A DNA stretch of 64,000 nucleotides from Capillidium heterosporum (GCA_016630905.1 WBMQ01000005.1:992001-1056000), one strand, 5' to 3'. Shown: positions 22,151 to 33,684, counted from the stretch's first letter. Notes: generated by a model not told the origin, from the letters alone. Program-made: numbers and translations.

Positions 22151-22176
22151 GATGACCTGCCTGAAGATCCTCGACA
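22151..22176 (+). promoter_or_regulatory. Upstream element shared with array member 3
   Basis: GATGACCTGCCTGAAGATCC followed by TCGACA, 147 bp before the ATG. It matches the element at 17303-17328 in sequence and position. Confidence 0.45.
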
Positions 22177-22252
22177 GACTATAGCCCCTTATGGGCTTAA
22201 GTTAGGTAGGGAGCAGAGTATTCCTTGAAAACTTTAAAAGCCACATAAAAGG

Positions 22253-22260
22253 TATAAATT
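22253..22260 (+). promoter_or_regulatory. TATA box of array member 6
   Basis: TATAAATT 45 bp before the ATG at 22298. Confidence 0.65.
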
Positions 22261-22297
22261 CTATCTATCATCACAACCCACTTATTTCTCAATAACA

Positions 22298-23062
22298 ATG
22301 CCAGCCCTCCAAACTACACCACTAGGCATCTCAACTTTCAACTCGAACGGCTTCCATTTCAACGGGATCCGAAACACAAGGTTAATTGCTCGAGACGTGG
22401 GAGAACTCGACGTTGCCACCATGACTAAGCAGTGCAAGTCGGCCTGTACTGAAGAGAAGTGCAACACGCTCTGTGATCTGACCAGTAAGTTTTTCACAAA
22501 AAACAGCTCCAAGATTACTGCCTGCCAGGAAAAATGCTCGACTAATACTACCTGTCTCAACGATTGTACTATCGCCATCCTTGGTATCGATAAGAAGGAT
22601 TATCTCGCGGGCCAAAAGATCACCGAGCAGACTCAAGCCTGCCAGGCCAAAAGTAGTAACGAAGCTGCATACCAGGACTGTGTTAGTAAAGCCCTCAAAG
22701 TCGACAAAGCCACTGTAAAGGAAGCTATTGACTGTGCAAATTCGGAATGCTTCAAGAAAGATACGTTTGAGCTGTTCACCCAATGCTCATTTACCTGTCA
22801 AAAGCCTCTGCACGACAAATCAACAATTTCGACTGCTACTACAAGCTCCAGCTCTAAGAAGGCAACTACGACTGCTTCTTCAACCGATGATGATTCAAGC
22901 TTGACCAAACCAACCTCAAATGTCACTAAAGCTTCCACCACGGTATCCAAAACCTCAAACGCATCTACTACTGACACCTCCAACGCTACCAGTCTTTCAA
23001 AATCTTCGGTGCTCTCGGCCTCCCTTTTCATCTTACTAGGTATCTCCTCAACTTTCATTTAA
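22298..23062 (+). CDS. Cysteine-rich protein, array member 6 (intact, long Ser/Thr stalk)
   Basis: 254 residues. It has the same plan as member 4: a leader ending TRLIARD without a clear signal peptide, then the 14-cysteine core (QC-x3-C-x4-C-x3-C, AC, KC, TC, DC, AC, DC, DC-x4-C, QC-x3-C) with the ILGIDKKDY helix near residue 95. A stalk of about 60 residues made almost only of Ser, Thr, Ala, Lys and Asp would be heavily O-mannosylated if secreted. It ends in a hydrophobic tail with SLFILLGISSTFI at the C-terminus. This is the longest stalk in the array and the best candidate for a surface-displayed form. Function unknown; I do not recognise the fold. Confidence 0.85.
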   Translation: MPALQTTPLGISTFNSNGFHFNGIRNTRLIARDVGELDVATMTKQCKSACTEEKCNTLCDLTSKFFTKNSSKITACQEKCSTNTTCLNDCTIAILGIDKKDYLAGQKITEQTQACQAKSSNEAAYQDCVSKALKVDKATVKEAIDCANSECFKKDTFELFTQCSFTCQKPLHDKSTISTATTSSSSKKATTTASSTDDDSSLTKPTSNVTKASTTVSKTSNASTTDTSNATSLSKSSVLSASLFILLGISSTFI

Positions 23063-23840
23063 ACTTCCTAGCTACTTTGAAAAAAGTATATATCTAATTT
23101 CGGAAATCCCGTATATTGTATAACTATATGGGATAATAAATATATATTGTAAAAATGATTTAAATTTTACATATACTTAATCTATATATATTAAATTAAC
23201 CATGCCAAAGTTTTGAAGCAATTTATTTAAAAGAATGTCAAAGTTATGTGGTTACTGTTGTATATTTAACTTGATCATCAAAACACATTAGCTTTAATTG
23301 TCGATATCTTTACAGTATAGATCTATAAGCTTAGAGAGTTATGATGAATCTATAAAGTGTAGGAACGTCCAACGACGTTGAACTACCTTGAAAAATATCA
23401 CTGTAGGTACAACTATTTAGATGTACATGATTCAGATTCAAGCTTTAACTTTGTATATCTGAAGATTTAAATAGTAAACATTAGTATTTTAAACTATTCG
23501 TTATAGGAAGGTATGTTTTCATACTATGACGGACTATATGTTCGTATATGCAGATGCCAGTCTTGAAACTAAAAGCAATATATCCGCACATTAGAAATAA
23601 CAATAAACTATACTATATATCGTTTGGAAAATTTAAAATTGAAATATCAACACCTTAATTGAACAAAATGGTTTCTTATTTTCTATGGATAAGTATATCA
23701 CTTAAATGCTGTAGTAAATAAAGTACACATTTACTAAAGCAACTAGAGATAGGTTTTAAAAACCATATACTCTGATAAGGAATACATTAGCTTGCTTTAA
23801 TATTTCATAAACCAAAAGATAAGCGTACTCAAGTCAAATT
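23063..23840. other. Intergenic region
   Basis: Very AT-rich spacer between the end of the cysteine-rich array and the 3' end of the Med18 gene. No gene recognised. Confidence 0.4.
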
Positions 23841-24745
23841 TTAAATAAGCTGAACCTCCCCTGTCGACCTGTAGGTAACCTTATTCTCTAAGATGAGGTG
23901 GTCCACATGCTGCAGGTCTACTAAACCTCTAAAGTATCCTTTCAGATCTAAAAGATCCTTCGTAGCTAGGTCGACTTGATCCGACTGTAAAGGTATAGAA
24001 GTTACCTCTACCATCCACTGATCATCAGTGTCGTGTCCATACAAGGTTGTCAAATCGTACCTCTTACCTACCTAAATATAAAAATAGATAGCGATGTTAG
24101 TAAGTGATTAAGAAAAAAAATACTCTGTAGAGCTTGTAGATGTAGATAAGTAAAAATTCTTTATAGTAGTAGACGAAACCTTCCTTGGCTACTTCAAACT
24201 GCAAACTATATTTTATATAATTAAATAAATTGCAAAGATTAAAATGTAATTAATTACCTATAGCCTAAGCTTATGGAAAATGTCAACGGAGACCCCGACA
24301 TAGGGGCGTAGATAACTGGTCGAACCGTTACTTGTAAATCCGGTTTCGCTTCTGGTGTACCTAACATGTAGATTTGCCTAAACCTATCAACTATTTATCT
24401 ATTTTCAAAAATTTACCACCGTTGCCCTCGAAAGTTTTTACTCAATTTCTTGCGGTCATAAGCACACCTACATCGTAGTACAATATCATTGTTTCGCAAG
24501 GGTCCAGTAGGTGTTGTAACTATTGTTTAAAAGGTTGCAAAAATAGGTGAGTATAAAAATTAAATGATACCTTGTTTACTTGTTGGGTTTAATACTAGTT
24601 CGTAGTGATTGATGGTACGAAAATTTTGAGAGCAAATGGAGACGACACGCTGCACCATATGCCTAAAATTCTCCTGAGTCAACTTTCCAAAAAGCGATAC
24701 TTCAAATTTTGTTTCTTGCTGCTGATCGAATAGGTTGACATTCAT
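23841..24745 (-). CDS. MED18: Mediator complex subunit 18 (Med18/Srb5)
   Basis: Head-module subunit of Mediator, which links activators to RNA polymerase II in the nucleus. Five short exons on the minus strand. The first (24745 to about 24567) carries FEVSLFGKLTQENFRHMVQR and SICSQNF, the conserved first beta-strand/helix of Med18. The next reads PTGPLRNNDIVLR, then a GLGKS...PVIYAPMSGSPLTF exon and the EGFVYYYKEFLLIYIYKLYR exon. The last has WMVEVTSIPLQSD and the acidic helix LVDLQHVDHLIL, matching the C-terminal strand and helix of the family. Introns are 33-75 nt. Length about 205-210 residues is typical. The assignment rests on motif order; no single residue is diagnostic. Confidence 0.75.
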
Positions 24746-24921
24746 TTTATTATGTTGAAGTTGTAAGGTGCTTTTGAAACAGCAATATAAAGTTTTATCA
24801 GTGACTCTTTTTCAATGAAGCTAAGGGTGACATCATAATTTTTGCCAAAGTTCAAAAGATAAACGATTATCCAATTTCAAAACTTTAGAACTCGTGTCAC
24901 AAAAAGAAAAAGCAATACATA

Positions 24922-25477
24922 ATGTCCGAGGAAAAAGAGTCGCCGATCCTATCAACTTCACCCGACAAGCCACGACCTAGTTTATTAGATAGACTATCCG
25001 AGTCTCCTTACCCAGCTTGGTTAACAGCAACTACAAGTAACTTTTCTTTTACACAAAGACTAAAGGATGTTTAGTATTGAGTAGCAGTTTCGTTAACAAT
25101 TACTACAAGTTGAATATAAAAGGGCTACCACCCCTCTACTCCAATTTAGCTTTCTCTGGTATATATTACTTTGCTGGGTAGCTTTTTTCAAAGGCAACAT
25201 TTCCAATATTTTAATGCTTTGTATAGGTATACGGTTAGTCAAGGCGATGTATTCAATTCTACTGGTATTGCAACAGGTAGCTTTTTGTTTTTGTTTTGGT
25301 ATTGATACCTTATGTATTTTTTGCTTCATAGCCTGGTCTATAGCGTATTTATTACACAACACGAGTAGAACTTTGAAGACGAGGCATATAGTACCTATAG
25401 CAAATCTATCGTTGGTTATGGTCCAAGGGACTATCTATGGGCAAAGGTTCTATAGAGAGTATTTTGGGTTAGAATAG
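24922..25477 (+). CDS. AIM19: Aim19-like mitochondrial membrane protein
   Basis: Four exons: 24922-25036, 25075-25177, 25227-25276 and 25332-25477. They are separated by introns of 38, 49 and 55 nt, and the frame only works when these are removed. The product, about 137 residues, has a charged Ser/Pro-rich start, RLSESPYPAW, a first hydrophobic helix (NLAFSGIYYFAGYTVSQ), then GDVFNSTGIATAWSIAYLL, and ends in LSLVMVQGTIYGQRFYREYF. The PYPA motif, the GD-x(4)-G-x(3)-AWS-x(3)-YL core and the terminal YGQRF are the hallmarks I know from the fungal Aim19 family (altered inheritance of mitochondria), whose molecular function is unknown. It is divergent from Med18, with 176 bp between the two starts, so they may share a promoter region. 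Confidence 0.7.
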
Positions 25478-26321
25478 TATAAAAGCCATAGCGATGTTTC
25501 CCAATAGCTGATGGTTTTAAAGTAAAATTACAAAGAAATGGCCAGTAGATATAATTTTTACAGTGTAGCTAAGCTTTCTTGGATATACTATAGCTATGAT
25601 ATAAGTACTTTTTATTTAAGCTGTTACCTAGCATATATCCTTTCATACCAACTACTCTCTTGCGACTACTTACTTCAAGTATTGATTATTCTTTTAGCAT
25701 ACATCTCTCAATGCTAAGGGCTATCTAACATCATTAATTTACATTGTTCTGCTTTACTATATATATTATATGGTATTTACATTACATACTGACTCTTGCA
25801 ACACAATTCTTCCTGTATTCTATTTAAATATATATTAATAGTCCACTTAAAATTCGAATATCTATAATTAGTGTAAAATCAGTAGAAATAAATATTTCAA
25901 ACTATTGCTTTAAGTTATATACTTCAATATCATCCTTTTTAAATTCAATTAATTATACTTAGGTATATGCACAGTATTAAATTTATTCTGATATATAGCT
26001 TTTTACTAGCATCAGAAGTGAAGAAAATAGAGCCAATATATAATATATTGCTAGGTTTAAAGATATAGTATATGTTGTCTGGCTATATCATATATTTGTC
26101 AAATACTACTATAGAAAGCTTTTGTTTCAAACTTTGTCAAAAGTTTTATTCTGGTCTTTAGCATAAATATGTGCCCCTACTCCAATAAATTTTTGTGCTT
26201 ACTAAGCAAAAGTTTTCGATTTGAATGCAGCTTATAGAAATCATTGGCTGAGCCAGATAAATTAACAAGAGCCTATAAATTCAAAGTCTGATGACTTAGC
26301 ACAAAGTTTACAGTTCTCAAG
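25478..26321. other. Intergenic region
   Basis: AT-rich spacer upstream of the Twinkle gene; no gene recognised. Confidence 0.4.
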
Positions 26322-28463
26322 ATGCAAAATTTGGTTCGAAGGGTTTGGAGGAGTAGGTACGTCAATACGAAGCATCAAGCTGCAGTAGATGGTAAATTCA
26401 AATTTTCTTAACACAATAAGCTTCATTTATTAAACCTATATAATTCTACCATCTCTTTAGCCTTGGAATTCAGCTTTCCTTCTAAAGGCATAAGGATACG
26501 CAACTTCACAACCAACTTGGATATCCGACAACAGAATACCGACCAGATGACCAACAAAAATGACTTGAACTTCTCAGTTGACCCAGTAACTCGATTTGAA
26601 ACTAAGAAGAAGCTAGAGCCCAGCAAATCAAGCTTCAACAGCAAGAGTAGCTTCAAACAGGAACGGACGACCAGTATAGTAAGTAAATTTCTAACCAACG
26701 TCGGCCAGGCCCCTATTCAGAATAAGGAGAAATACTTTTTAGTCAACTGTCCCAATTGCAACAACGAAAGCATCAACTCCGCTACCAAGTCCTTTGTCGA
26801 ACCTTACAAAGGCGACTTCTACTGTGCCGCATGTACGAGCAAGTCAACTTGGCAGGAGTTCTGCGATAAGACGGTGAATAAATTGCAGCAAACGAAGATG
26901 GATATATTTCATAGGAACAATTTGGATCAACCTTGTATCGAGGCGCTCAAAGATTTCGACCTAAAAGATCTCAAAGAAAACCAAAGTTTGCTAACTAGGA
27001 TATACGGCAAGCCCAACGTGATCAAGGAAGAGACTATTGAGAAGTATTGGGTCTCTTGGATGTGGCGGGCGTCGGCATCCCTGGATGAGAAAGGTAAGCA
27101 GATATATACCCCACTGTTAATCTTGCCTCGTACCACATCTACTTCAGCCAGCCCTTACTCTCCCAACAACAGCTTCCACATAACGTCATTTAGGGCTGTC
27201 AACGCAACGGACCCCAACTTAAGTTTCAACGAACCCAGTACACCAAGTCCACCTGGATTCTTCGGGTACCACCTTACCGGTGACGACGATACTACCGTCG
27301 TCATCACTTGGAAGGAGGTTGATGCAATGGCCGTGTACCAGGCAACCGGAATCCCAGCTATAAGTCTACCTAGGGAGATCTTCCAACTACCGATCGAGTA
27401 CATGCCGCTCTTGGCCAAATTCAAAAAGATCTATTTGTGGTTTGACGGAGATGTGCAGTCGCAGAACGCAGCCCAGGGATTCGCCCGCAAGTTGGGATTG
27501 GACCGCACCTATTTGGTACGTAACGAATCCAACGACGGAGCTACTATCCGTGGCCCCTTCAAAGCGCTGAAGCAAGGGCACGATTTGACGCGATTGCTGA
27601 ATGAAGCCAAACTGCACACCCATAGTCAAGTCCTCAACTTCGACAGCTTGAAAGAATCGGTGCTATTAGAAGTCATGTACGCTGATCAAGTTAGGGGCGT
27701 CCCCAGCAGGCAGTTCCCAGGACTTAACGCCATGCTCAAGGGGTTACGACCGGGTGAGTTGACCATCTTCACGGGACCTACTGGATCAGGAAAGACAACC
27801 TTCTTGAGCCAACTGTCTTTGGATTACTGCCAGTCAGGGGTGCCTACACTGTGGGGTAGCTTCGAGATTGCCAACACCCGCCTCGTCAAGAAGATGGTGG
27901 ACCAGCTGGCCAACCAGAAGCTGGAGAAGGTCGAAGACTACTTGGAATGGGCCGATAAGTTTGCCAAGTTACCCATGTACTTCATGAAGTTCTTTGGTAC
28001 GACCAAAGTTGAGGAAGTATTAGGGGCCATGGAGCATGCCGTTCACGCCTACGACGTACAGCATGTCGTCATTGACAATTTGCAGTTCATGACTTCCGGC
28101 TTGAAGAAGGATTCGAACGGTTCGAAGTACCAGGATGAAGCCTTGTCAGCCTTCCGTCAGTTCGCTACCCAGTTCAACGTCCACGTTACTTTAGTAGTTC
28201 ATCCCAGGAAAGATCCTAGGGAACTACTGGATATGCAATCGGTCTTCGGTTCAGCCAAGGTCACCCAGGAAGCTGACAATGTTATCATTTTACAGAACGG
28301 GGAAAACAACGTTAGGTTGATCGATGTACGTAAGAACCGATTCGATGGGACAGTGGGGATGGAAGCCATCCGTTACGACCCGACTACCGGTAGGTCGGTA
28401 CCACTTAGTGAAGAGGAACGTAAGGAGCTGGAACGAGCTAACGCTGAAAAGGGATCAGATTAG
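26322..28463 (+). CDS. Mitochondrial primase-helicase, Twinkle type (T7 gp4-like)
   Basis: Replicative hexameric DNA helicase of mitochondria. Two exons, 26322-26391 and 26461-28463, give about 690 residues. The long frame by itself has no ATG start, and the 69-nt intron joins it to an exon encoding MQNLVRRVWRSRYVNTK, an Arg-rich, acid-free matrix-targeting presequence. Next comes a zinc-ribbon-like stretch (CPNCNN ... FYCAAC) as in the T7 primase zinc-binding domain, then a Toprim-like part (YLWFDGDVQSQNAAQGFARK, near 345). The RecA-like helicase core has Walker A GPTGSGKT near 460, a GSFEI motif, Walker B HVVIDNLQFM near 557 and the VVHPRKD motif near 600. Length matches Twinkle. Conserved cysteines are kept in the zinc ribbon, which animal Twinkle has lost. 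Confidence 0.9.
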
Positions 28464-28621
28464 AGTAAAGTTTTCAATGGGTAGGTTGGGGTATTTAAAT
28501 TTCCACAAGTGAACTAAAAGTATACTGTTATGAGTTCTAAGTCATCCATAGCCATTGTTGATACATATATATCAAATAAAAATTGATGTATTTATATAAA
28601 GCTTTATTATGCGATGTAAAT

Positions 28622-30514
28622 CTAAGCATCCTCCAACAAAATCCTATCCACCATACTGGTCGACAATAACTTGCCATCCAACAGATAGTCGTGGAAGTAG
28701 TTTTGGTTCAACTCGAACTCCTTCCTATAGGAAGGCATAGCTTGATGCAACACAATCTGAGACCAGGATTGAGTAGCTGAGAAAAACTATTGTAGAGACA
28801 GATTAGAATGCTATGGAATTTGTAAAAAAGCTTACGTTGAGATCATCTAAGCGAATGGACTTATCATATAAGGCAGTATGAATAGCCGCGTTCAGCTGCT
28901 GTGAGCTAGTAAATAAGAGTTCGACGATACCTAGCCACAGACGGAAGGGAGGAGTTTGACACACGATGTGGTCGTAGGGTTGAATCCCTAACTTGTACCA
29001 ACAATCCACCTATTATAAAAGTTGGCTAACGTTCGCTATTTTTTAAAAGTTCTTACGATGGCTAGTAAAGAGAGGTGGGAATTAGGCCTGGTAGGTACCG
29101 AATTTTTGTTCAGTGAAAACTGATCCAGCATGGAGCTGGACAGCAAGTTGTCTTTAGGGATCTCGTCCAAGTTGAATTTAGAGCCGAAGACATACTTACC
29201 AGCCTACAATTATCAATATTAAAATAAATCCAAATATATAAATATTACTTTGAAAATCCTTTCGACAAACTTCTTATCATCCTCCTGTAACATCAATTCG
29301 AAGAGTTCGCGAGTTGAAGTGGCGAACTGTTGAATTTGGTCACGAGCACTTGGATTTAAAATGGCTAAGCCTAAGGTACAGTGTTAGGGGAAGAAAAATT
29401 TTGGTAAAGATGCACCTGCATAGACGTGCCACTTATTGGAGAAAATACGTAGCATGGTGTTGACTTTGACGTTTTCAATGCCACCTACGTAAGACCCTTG
29501 TTCCCACTAAAATACAAAGTGTAAATTTTTTGGTATTAGAAAAGTAGCTTTACTGGATAGTAGCTTCGTATACGCCAAGCCGTACCCATACTTTTTACAA
29601 ATAAAAATATACATTGTAAATTCAATTTGATGTGTAAAGAGTTTACCTTATAAAGGCAAGGTGAGTTACCGCTTGAGTGTTGGCGGTAATCCTATACAGG
29701 TATACATTATAACGACTTATATAAGTTGAGAAATTACCTGTCGTGCTCTTTAGCATCCAAAAATATAATCTTAGAATTCAAAGGTCTGAGGACTTGCAAC
29801 ATAATCTGTTTAGCTCTCGCATCGTTTCTATGTTCTATGACCGCCTTTTAAAATATATTGCTCAATACCAGTTAAAAATTAAATGGTTACCAGAGGCTGT
29901 CCCTTAGGGTCAACAGTTGGACCATGCATACTGTGACAGGTAAGGATCTGGCAGTCATTTGGGAGAAACCTTTCAAAGGCTTCTATTTCTGGAGCTTTTA
30001 CGGAAGTCTATTTTATAAAAATGACAAAATCTAAATATTTTGAATGCAAAAGTTGGTAGTTACCTGGCCAGCTACTATAGCACCTACCTTGGTCGCTATT
30101 TGGATATGTTAAAAAGCTTGTGTAAAATGAGTTGATACCTGGACCGTACGCTTCGGCTGCTTTCAACAAATTTTCGGCTTCGATAGAGTAGAATATTAAA
30201 TCACTTTGGCGTGATACTGCAAATCCATCCTTTACTACTTCAACTCCAGTACCTACATGAAGCATGTTTATATTGTTAAAATCAGTATTTAAATTTACCT
30301 TTGTAGAATTCTTTCAAGCTTTCGTAGTTCTTGGGTAAGTCACAGATGTTGACTCTAAATTTTTAAGATAAACGTGAGTATTAATTAATAGATTATTAAA
30401 AATATACTACTTTATACCGGCCTTTGAAATCTTGTTGGCATACAACTTGCCCATATCTCCAGCCCCAATTATACCTACCTTTATCTTGGATATATCTACA
30501 GTCTCGTTTTCCAT
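28622..30514 (-). CDS. TYR1: Prephenate dehydrogenase (NADP+), tyrosine biosynthesis
   Basis: Oxidatively decarboxylates prephenate to 4-hydroxyphenylpyruvate. About ten exons with short introns on the minus strand. The start at 30514 gives a Rossmann fold with KVGIIGAGDMGKLYANK (GxGxxG). Later exons read NICDLPKNYESLKEFYKG, VVKDGFAVSRQSDLIFYSIEA, PEIEAFERFLPNDCQILTCHSMHGP and GQPLAVIEHR. Others are ITANTQAVTHLAF and MGTAW, the NVKVNTMLRIFSNKWHVYAGLAILNPSA segment typical of yeast Tyr1, and a C-terminus ending in LLEDA. Motif order follows fungal Tyr1 throughout with no break that I can see. It lies head to tail with the MutY gene, 545 bp apart. Confidence 0.9.
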
Positions 30515-31058
30515 CTTATTGTTTAAGTTGTAAACGTTGATACCTATTTGTGCAAAACAAAATTTTAAAAGGTGGGACAAGCTGAAGCTATATATATGCT
30601 GACAATAAGTTAGGGTGTGTTTATAAAAATAGAGCTGAAGTTGGTTGAGTCATCCTTTCTAAACTTTAGGCTGACGTAGTAAATTTGATTCGAGAAACTT
30701 CATTATTAGGCTGAACTTACTAATTTCTACCGACATCATTAGAGATTATCCTAAATTATTGATGTCAAAGTTTATTATATAGTTCGACAGCCTTTTTGGA
30801 TAGCGTAATGTAGTAAAATGTCCAGGTTTTAATGTAAAGATAAACTTCATCAGGGTAAAAGGTAAAGGTTTACAATAAGCCTGAAGCTTTATCGGTTGGA
30901 GCTGATAACATCAACTTACTATCTCCTATATCCTATTCAAAGCCAAGTTCATACGATATAAAGGCTGATAAACTTATAAAGCCTATTCTACAAGAAACAA
31001 CAGTGACAAAATTTCAAACACATGAACTTTAATAAAAGTAGTATTCAAAGCCAAATAC
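30515..31058. other. Intergenic region
   Basis: AT-rich spacer between MutY (3' end) and TYR1 (5' end); no gene recognised. Confidence 0.4.
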
Positions 31059-32669
31059 TTATACCAACCCAAAGACTTTAAGGTATGCAGTAGGCAGACC
31101 CGAACTTTTCACCTCTTCTACAAACTTGCCTTCCACTTCAATCGTAACCAAGTCCTTATAATCCACTACAAACGTCTTGTAAATCATATTAATATGGGAA
31201 AACTTGTGTTGGACTTGACCTAAATACTTGATCTTTTTCCCAACTTTCAATTGCACAATACTTTTAAACTTGTAATTATCAGCATCAACATCTTTACCTT
31301 TGTCCTTGGCGACAACTTCATCATCCGATTGATACAGTATAGTTGGAAATACATTCAAGTTGGCAAAGAGACCTACTTTTAGATTTTTGACGAGGAAATA
31401 GTTGGGGGTATTGGATATCAATTTGCGAATTATTAATACGAGGCTTACTAGACATAGGTTAGCGTTTGCCATGTATGTATAAAAATTACTTTGCTCCTTA
31501 GACTTCTTCAACTTGGTTTTGTAAGGGTACCTATCCAGTTGGAATCGTTCCTTATAGGTGATGCCAGTTACACTTGGATTACAAATCTCACATACTACCA
31601 CATTTAATTATTCATATAGTAAGCTAAAAATTACCTGCTGTATCTTTATCACTAACTAAATCTTCGATATCCAAGACCATATTATCGGCAACTAAACTCT
31701 AAATCATTTGAAAGATATTAATAAAGGAAATATATATAAAGGAAGTATTCTTACCTCTTCATAACTTTTACAAATAACTCCACTGTCAGTAGATTTACTG
31801 AAGGGGCATACGTTGCAAGTTGGGTTCTTAACCTTGCAGACCAAATTGGCGAAATCCATATAAGCTTGATTGCAGTCGCCCAGCCTTTCCAAATCCAAAA
31901 GTTGGTTTGCAAAGCTATCGACAGTTTTCAAAACTTTTGCATTCTTGATATCGTTGTTGATGCCTACTATGCGGGTTACAACTCTAATAACATTGGTATC
32001 TACAGCTGAATAAGGTAGTTGGAAAACTATGGAGAGTATAGCTGAAGCGGTATACTTACCTACCCCTCTAAACTTTATTAACTTATCGAATGTATCGGGT
32101 AATTTATTGTCATCTTCGAATACAATTCTTTTAGCAACATCGTGCAAGTTTTTAGCCCTACTGTAGTACCCTAAACCAGACCAAATTTTATGAACCTGTT
32201 CCAAAGTTGCTGAAGCCAAATCTTTCAAAGTTGGGAAAGTTTGTAACCAATTGTAATAGTACTTTAAAACGGTTGTTACCTGCGTCTGTTGTAACATAAA
32301 CTCACTTATAAGAACTTGGTAAAAATGCTGTTCTTTTGATAAGTTGGTAGGTACTTGACGCCAAGGCAAGGTGCGTTGGTTGGTATGGTACCAAGCTAAC
32401 AGTCCATGTTGAAACTGTTGAACAGTTGGAGGCTGCAGTTGGTGGTAGGAAGTCGGATGGTCTAAGGAATTGACATCTAAACTTACTTTTTTAATAGTTT
32501 GGTGACATGGTGAACTATTTGAATTTTGGTCGGTAACTAGTTCAGATTTGACTTTCTTGTTCTTTGGCTGAACAGCCTTGGTTTCTTTGAAAGAATCTAG
32601 TGAGGATAAACTAGTTAAACTACTTGAGCTGCTGAAACTGTCGCTACGTTTAACTTTGGGTTTAGTCAT
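31059..32669 (-). CDS. A/G-specific adenine DNA glycosylase (MutY/MYH)
   Basis: Removes adenine mispaired with 8-oxoguanine. Four exons, 32669-31755, 31698-31635, 31594-31490 and 31447-31059, give 490 residues. The 42-nt third intron lies inside an open frame and its removal restores the conserved Nudix-like strand EQISLVLIIRK. A Ser/Lys-rich N-terminus (about 80 residues) with a possible nuclear signal (KNKKVKS) precedes LPWR, the catalytic SEFMLQQTQV helix, the helix-hairpin-helix FRGVGKYTASAI with AVDTNVIRV, and the Fe-S cysteines C-x6-C-x2-C. The fourth cysteine follows after 11 residues instead of the usual 5. The C-terminal 8-oxoG recognition domain contains YFLVKNLKVGLFANLNVFP and KFSHINM. 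A fungal MYH. Confidence 0.9.
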
Positions 32670-33636
32670 TGGTGGTATATGTCAAATTAATATTAAATTT
32701 CTATTTATCTATATACTATCGTAGGAAGATACTTTTTGACTCGCTAATTTAAAAGATGAGATATTTGGGAATAAAATTATTGATGGATTGAAAATTGATC
32801 TAGTAAGATCGAAAACTTTGATGTTAATCGGATCGAAATCTATTGCAACGTTGCATCATTCTCTACAATTTGATGAGATAGTTTCTGACCTATGACTTAA
32901 CCTTCAGGTCTTAAGTAGTAAACTTCAAATGTGATCGATAGGATCTTTATTACAATATTGTATTCCAAACCTACCTTGACTTGGAATCTATGGTACTAGT
33001 ACAAAACACTATTCAGAGCTTTCTTTATATAATTGATGAAACTACCTACCGTTTCTAGAATAATATGTTATCTAAACAATATTTTGAGCTATTTATACTT
33101 GACAGAGAATCTGATATCGTATACTTCATATTATTTGCAGCTATATATCAACTTGAGTGTTTTCATTACTAATGTCGAGGGGTGATAAGCATCAAATTAA
33201 TTGAGTATCTTAATTCAACTTCATAAACAAGGACATCGATCTTACCATCGGATGAAAGACTATGAACCTTTTTTTAGAAAATATACTTTTGATGACAAAG
33301 TATAGCACTATTCCTAACTGATTGAGTTTTAGGATATCATATACAATAGGGACCGGTAACGCACCAAAAATTACAACTTTCGATACATTCCTCTTTGAGG
33401 TGCTTCAATTTCTTTATTAACGTTTTAAGTGGAATACTCGGCCTTTAATATACTAAGCTCAAGTACACTAAAATAAACTACAGCCTTCAAATTCTTTGCT
33501 ACATTGGCATCAATTTTTGAAAATTCCAATATCGTTATTCCTACAGTTGGCTAGTGCATCAAATAAGCTTTTGTTGCCTAATATTAATTTTCAAGAAGCT
33601 AGGCTATATTTATAACCAACCCTAACTTTCGATAAG
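32670..33636. other. Intergenic region
   Basis: AT-rich, promoter side of MutY and of the small frame that follows. Nothing else recognised. Confidence 0.4.
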
Positions 33637-33644
33637 TATAAAGA
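33637..33644 (+). promoter_or_regulatory. TATA box of small membrane-protein frame
   Basis: TATAAAGA 48 bp before the ATG at 33685, a spacing close to that of the cysteine-rich array genes. Confidence 0.45.
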
Positions 33645-33684
33645 TTATAGCTGAGACAACACTACTACTAAATCCAAATCGAAG

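Noticed and set aside
14355-23062. Cysteine-rich array as hydrophobins, CFEM proteins or toxins
   Set aside because: Cysteine spacing does not follow the eight-cysteine hydrophobin or CFEM patterns, and nothing in the sequence points to a toxin.
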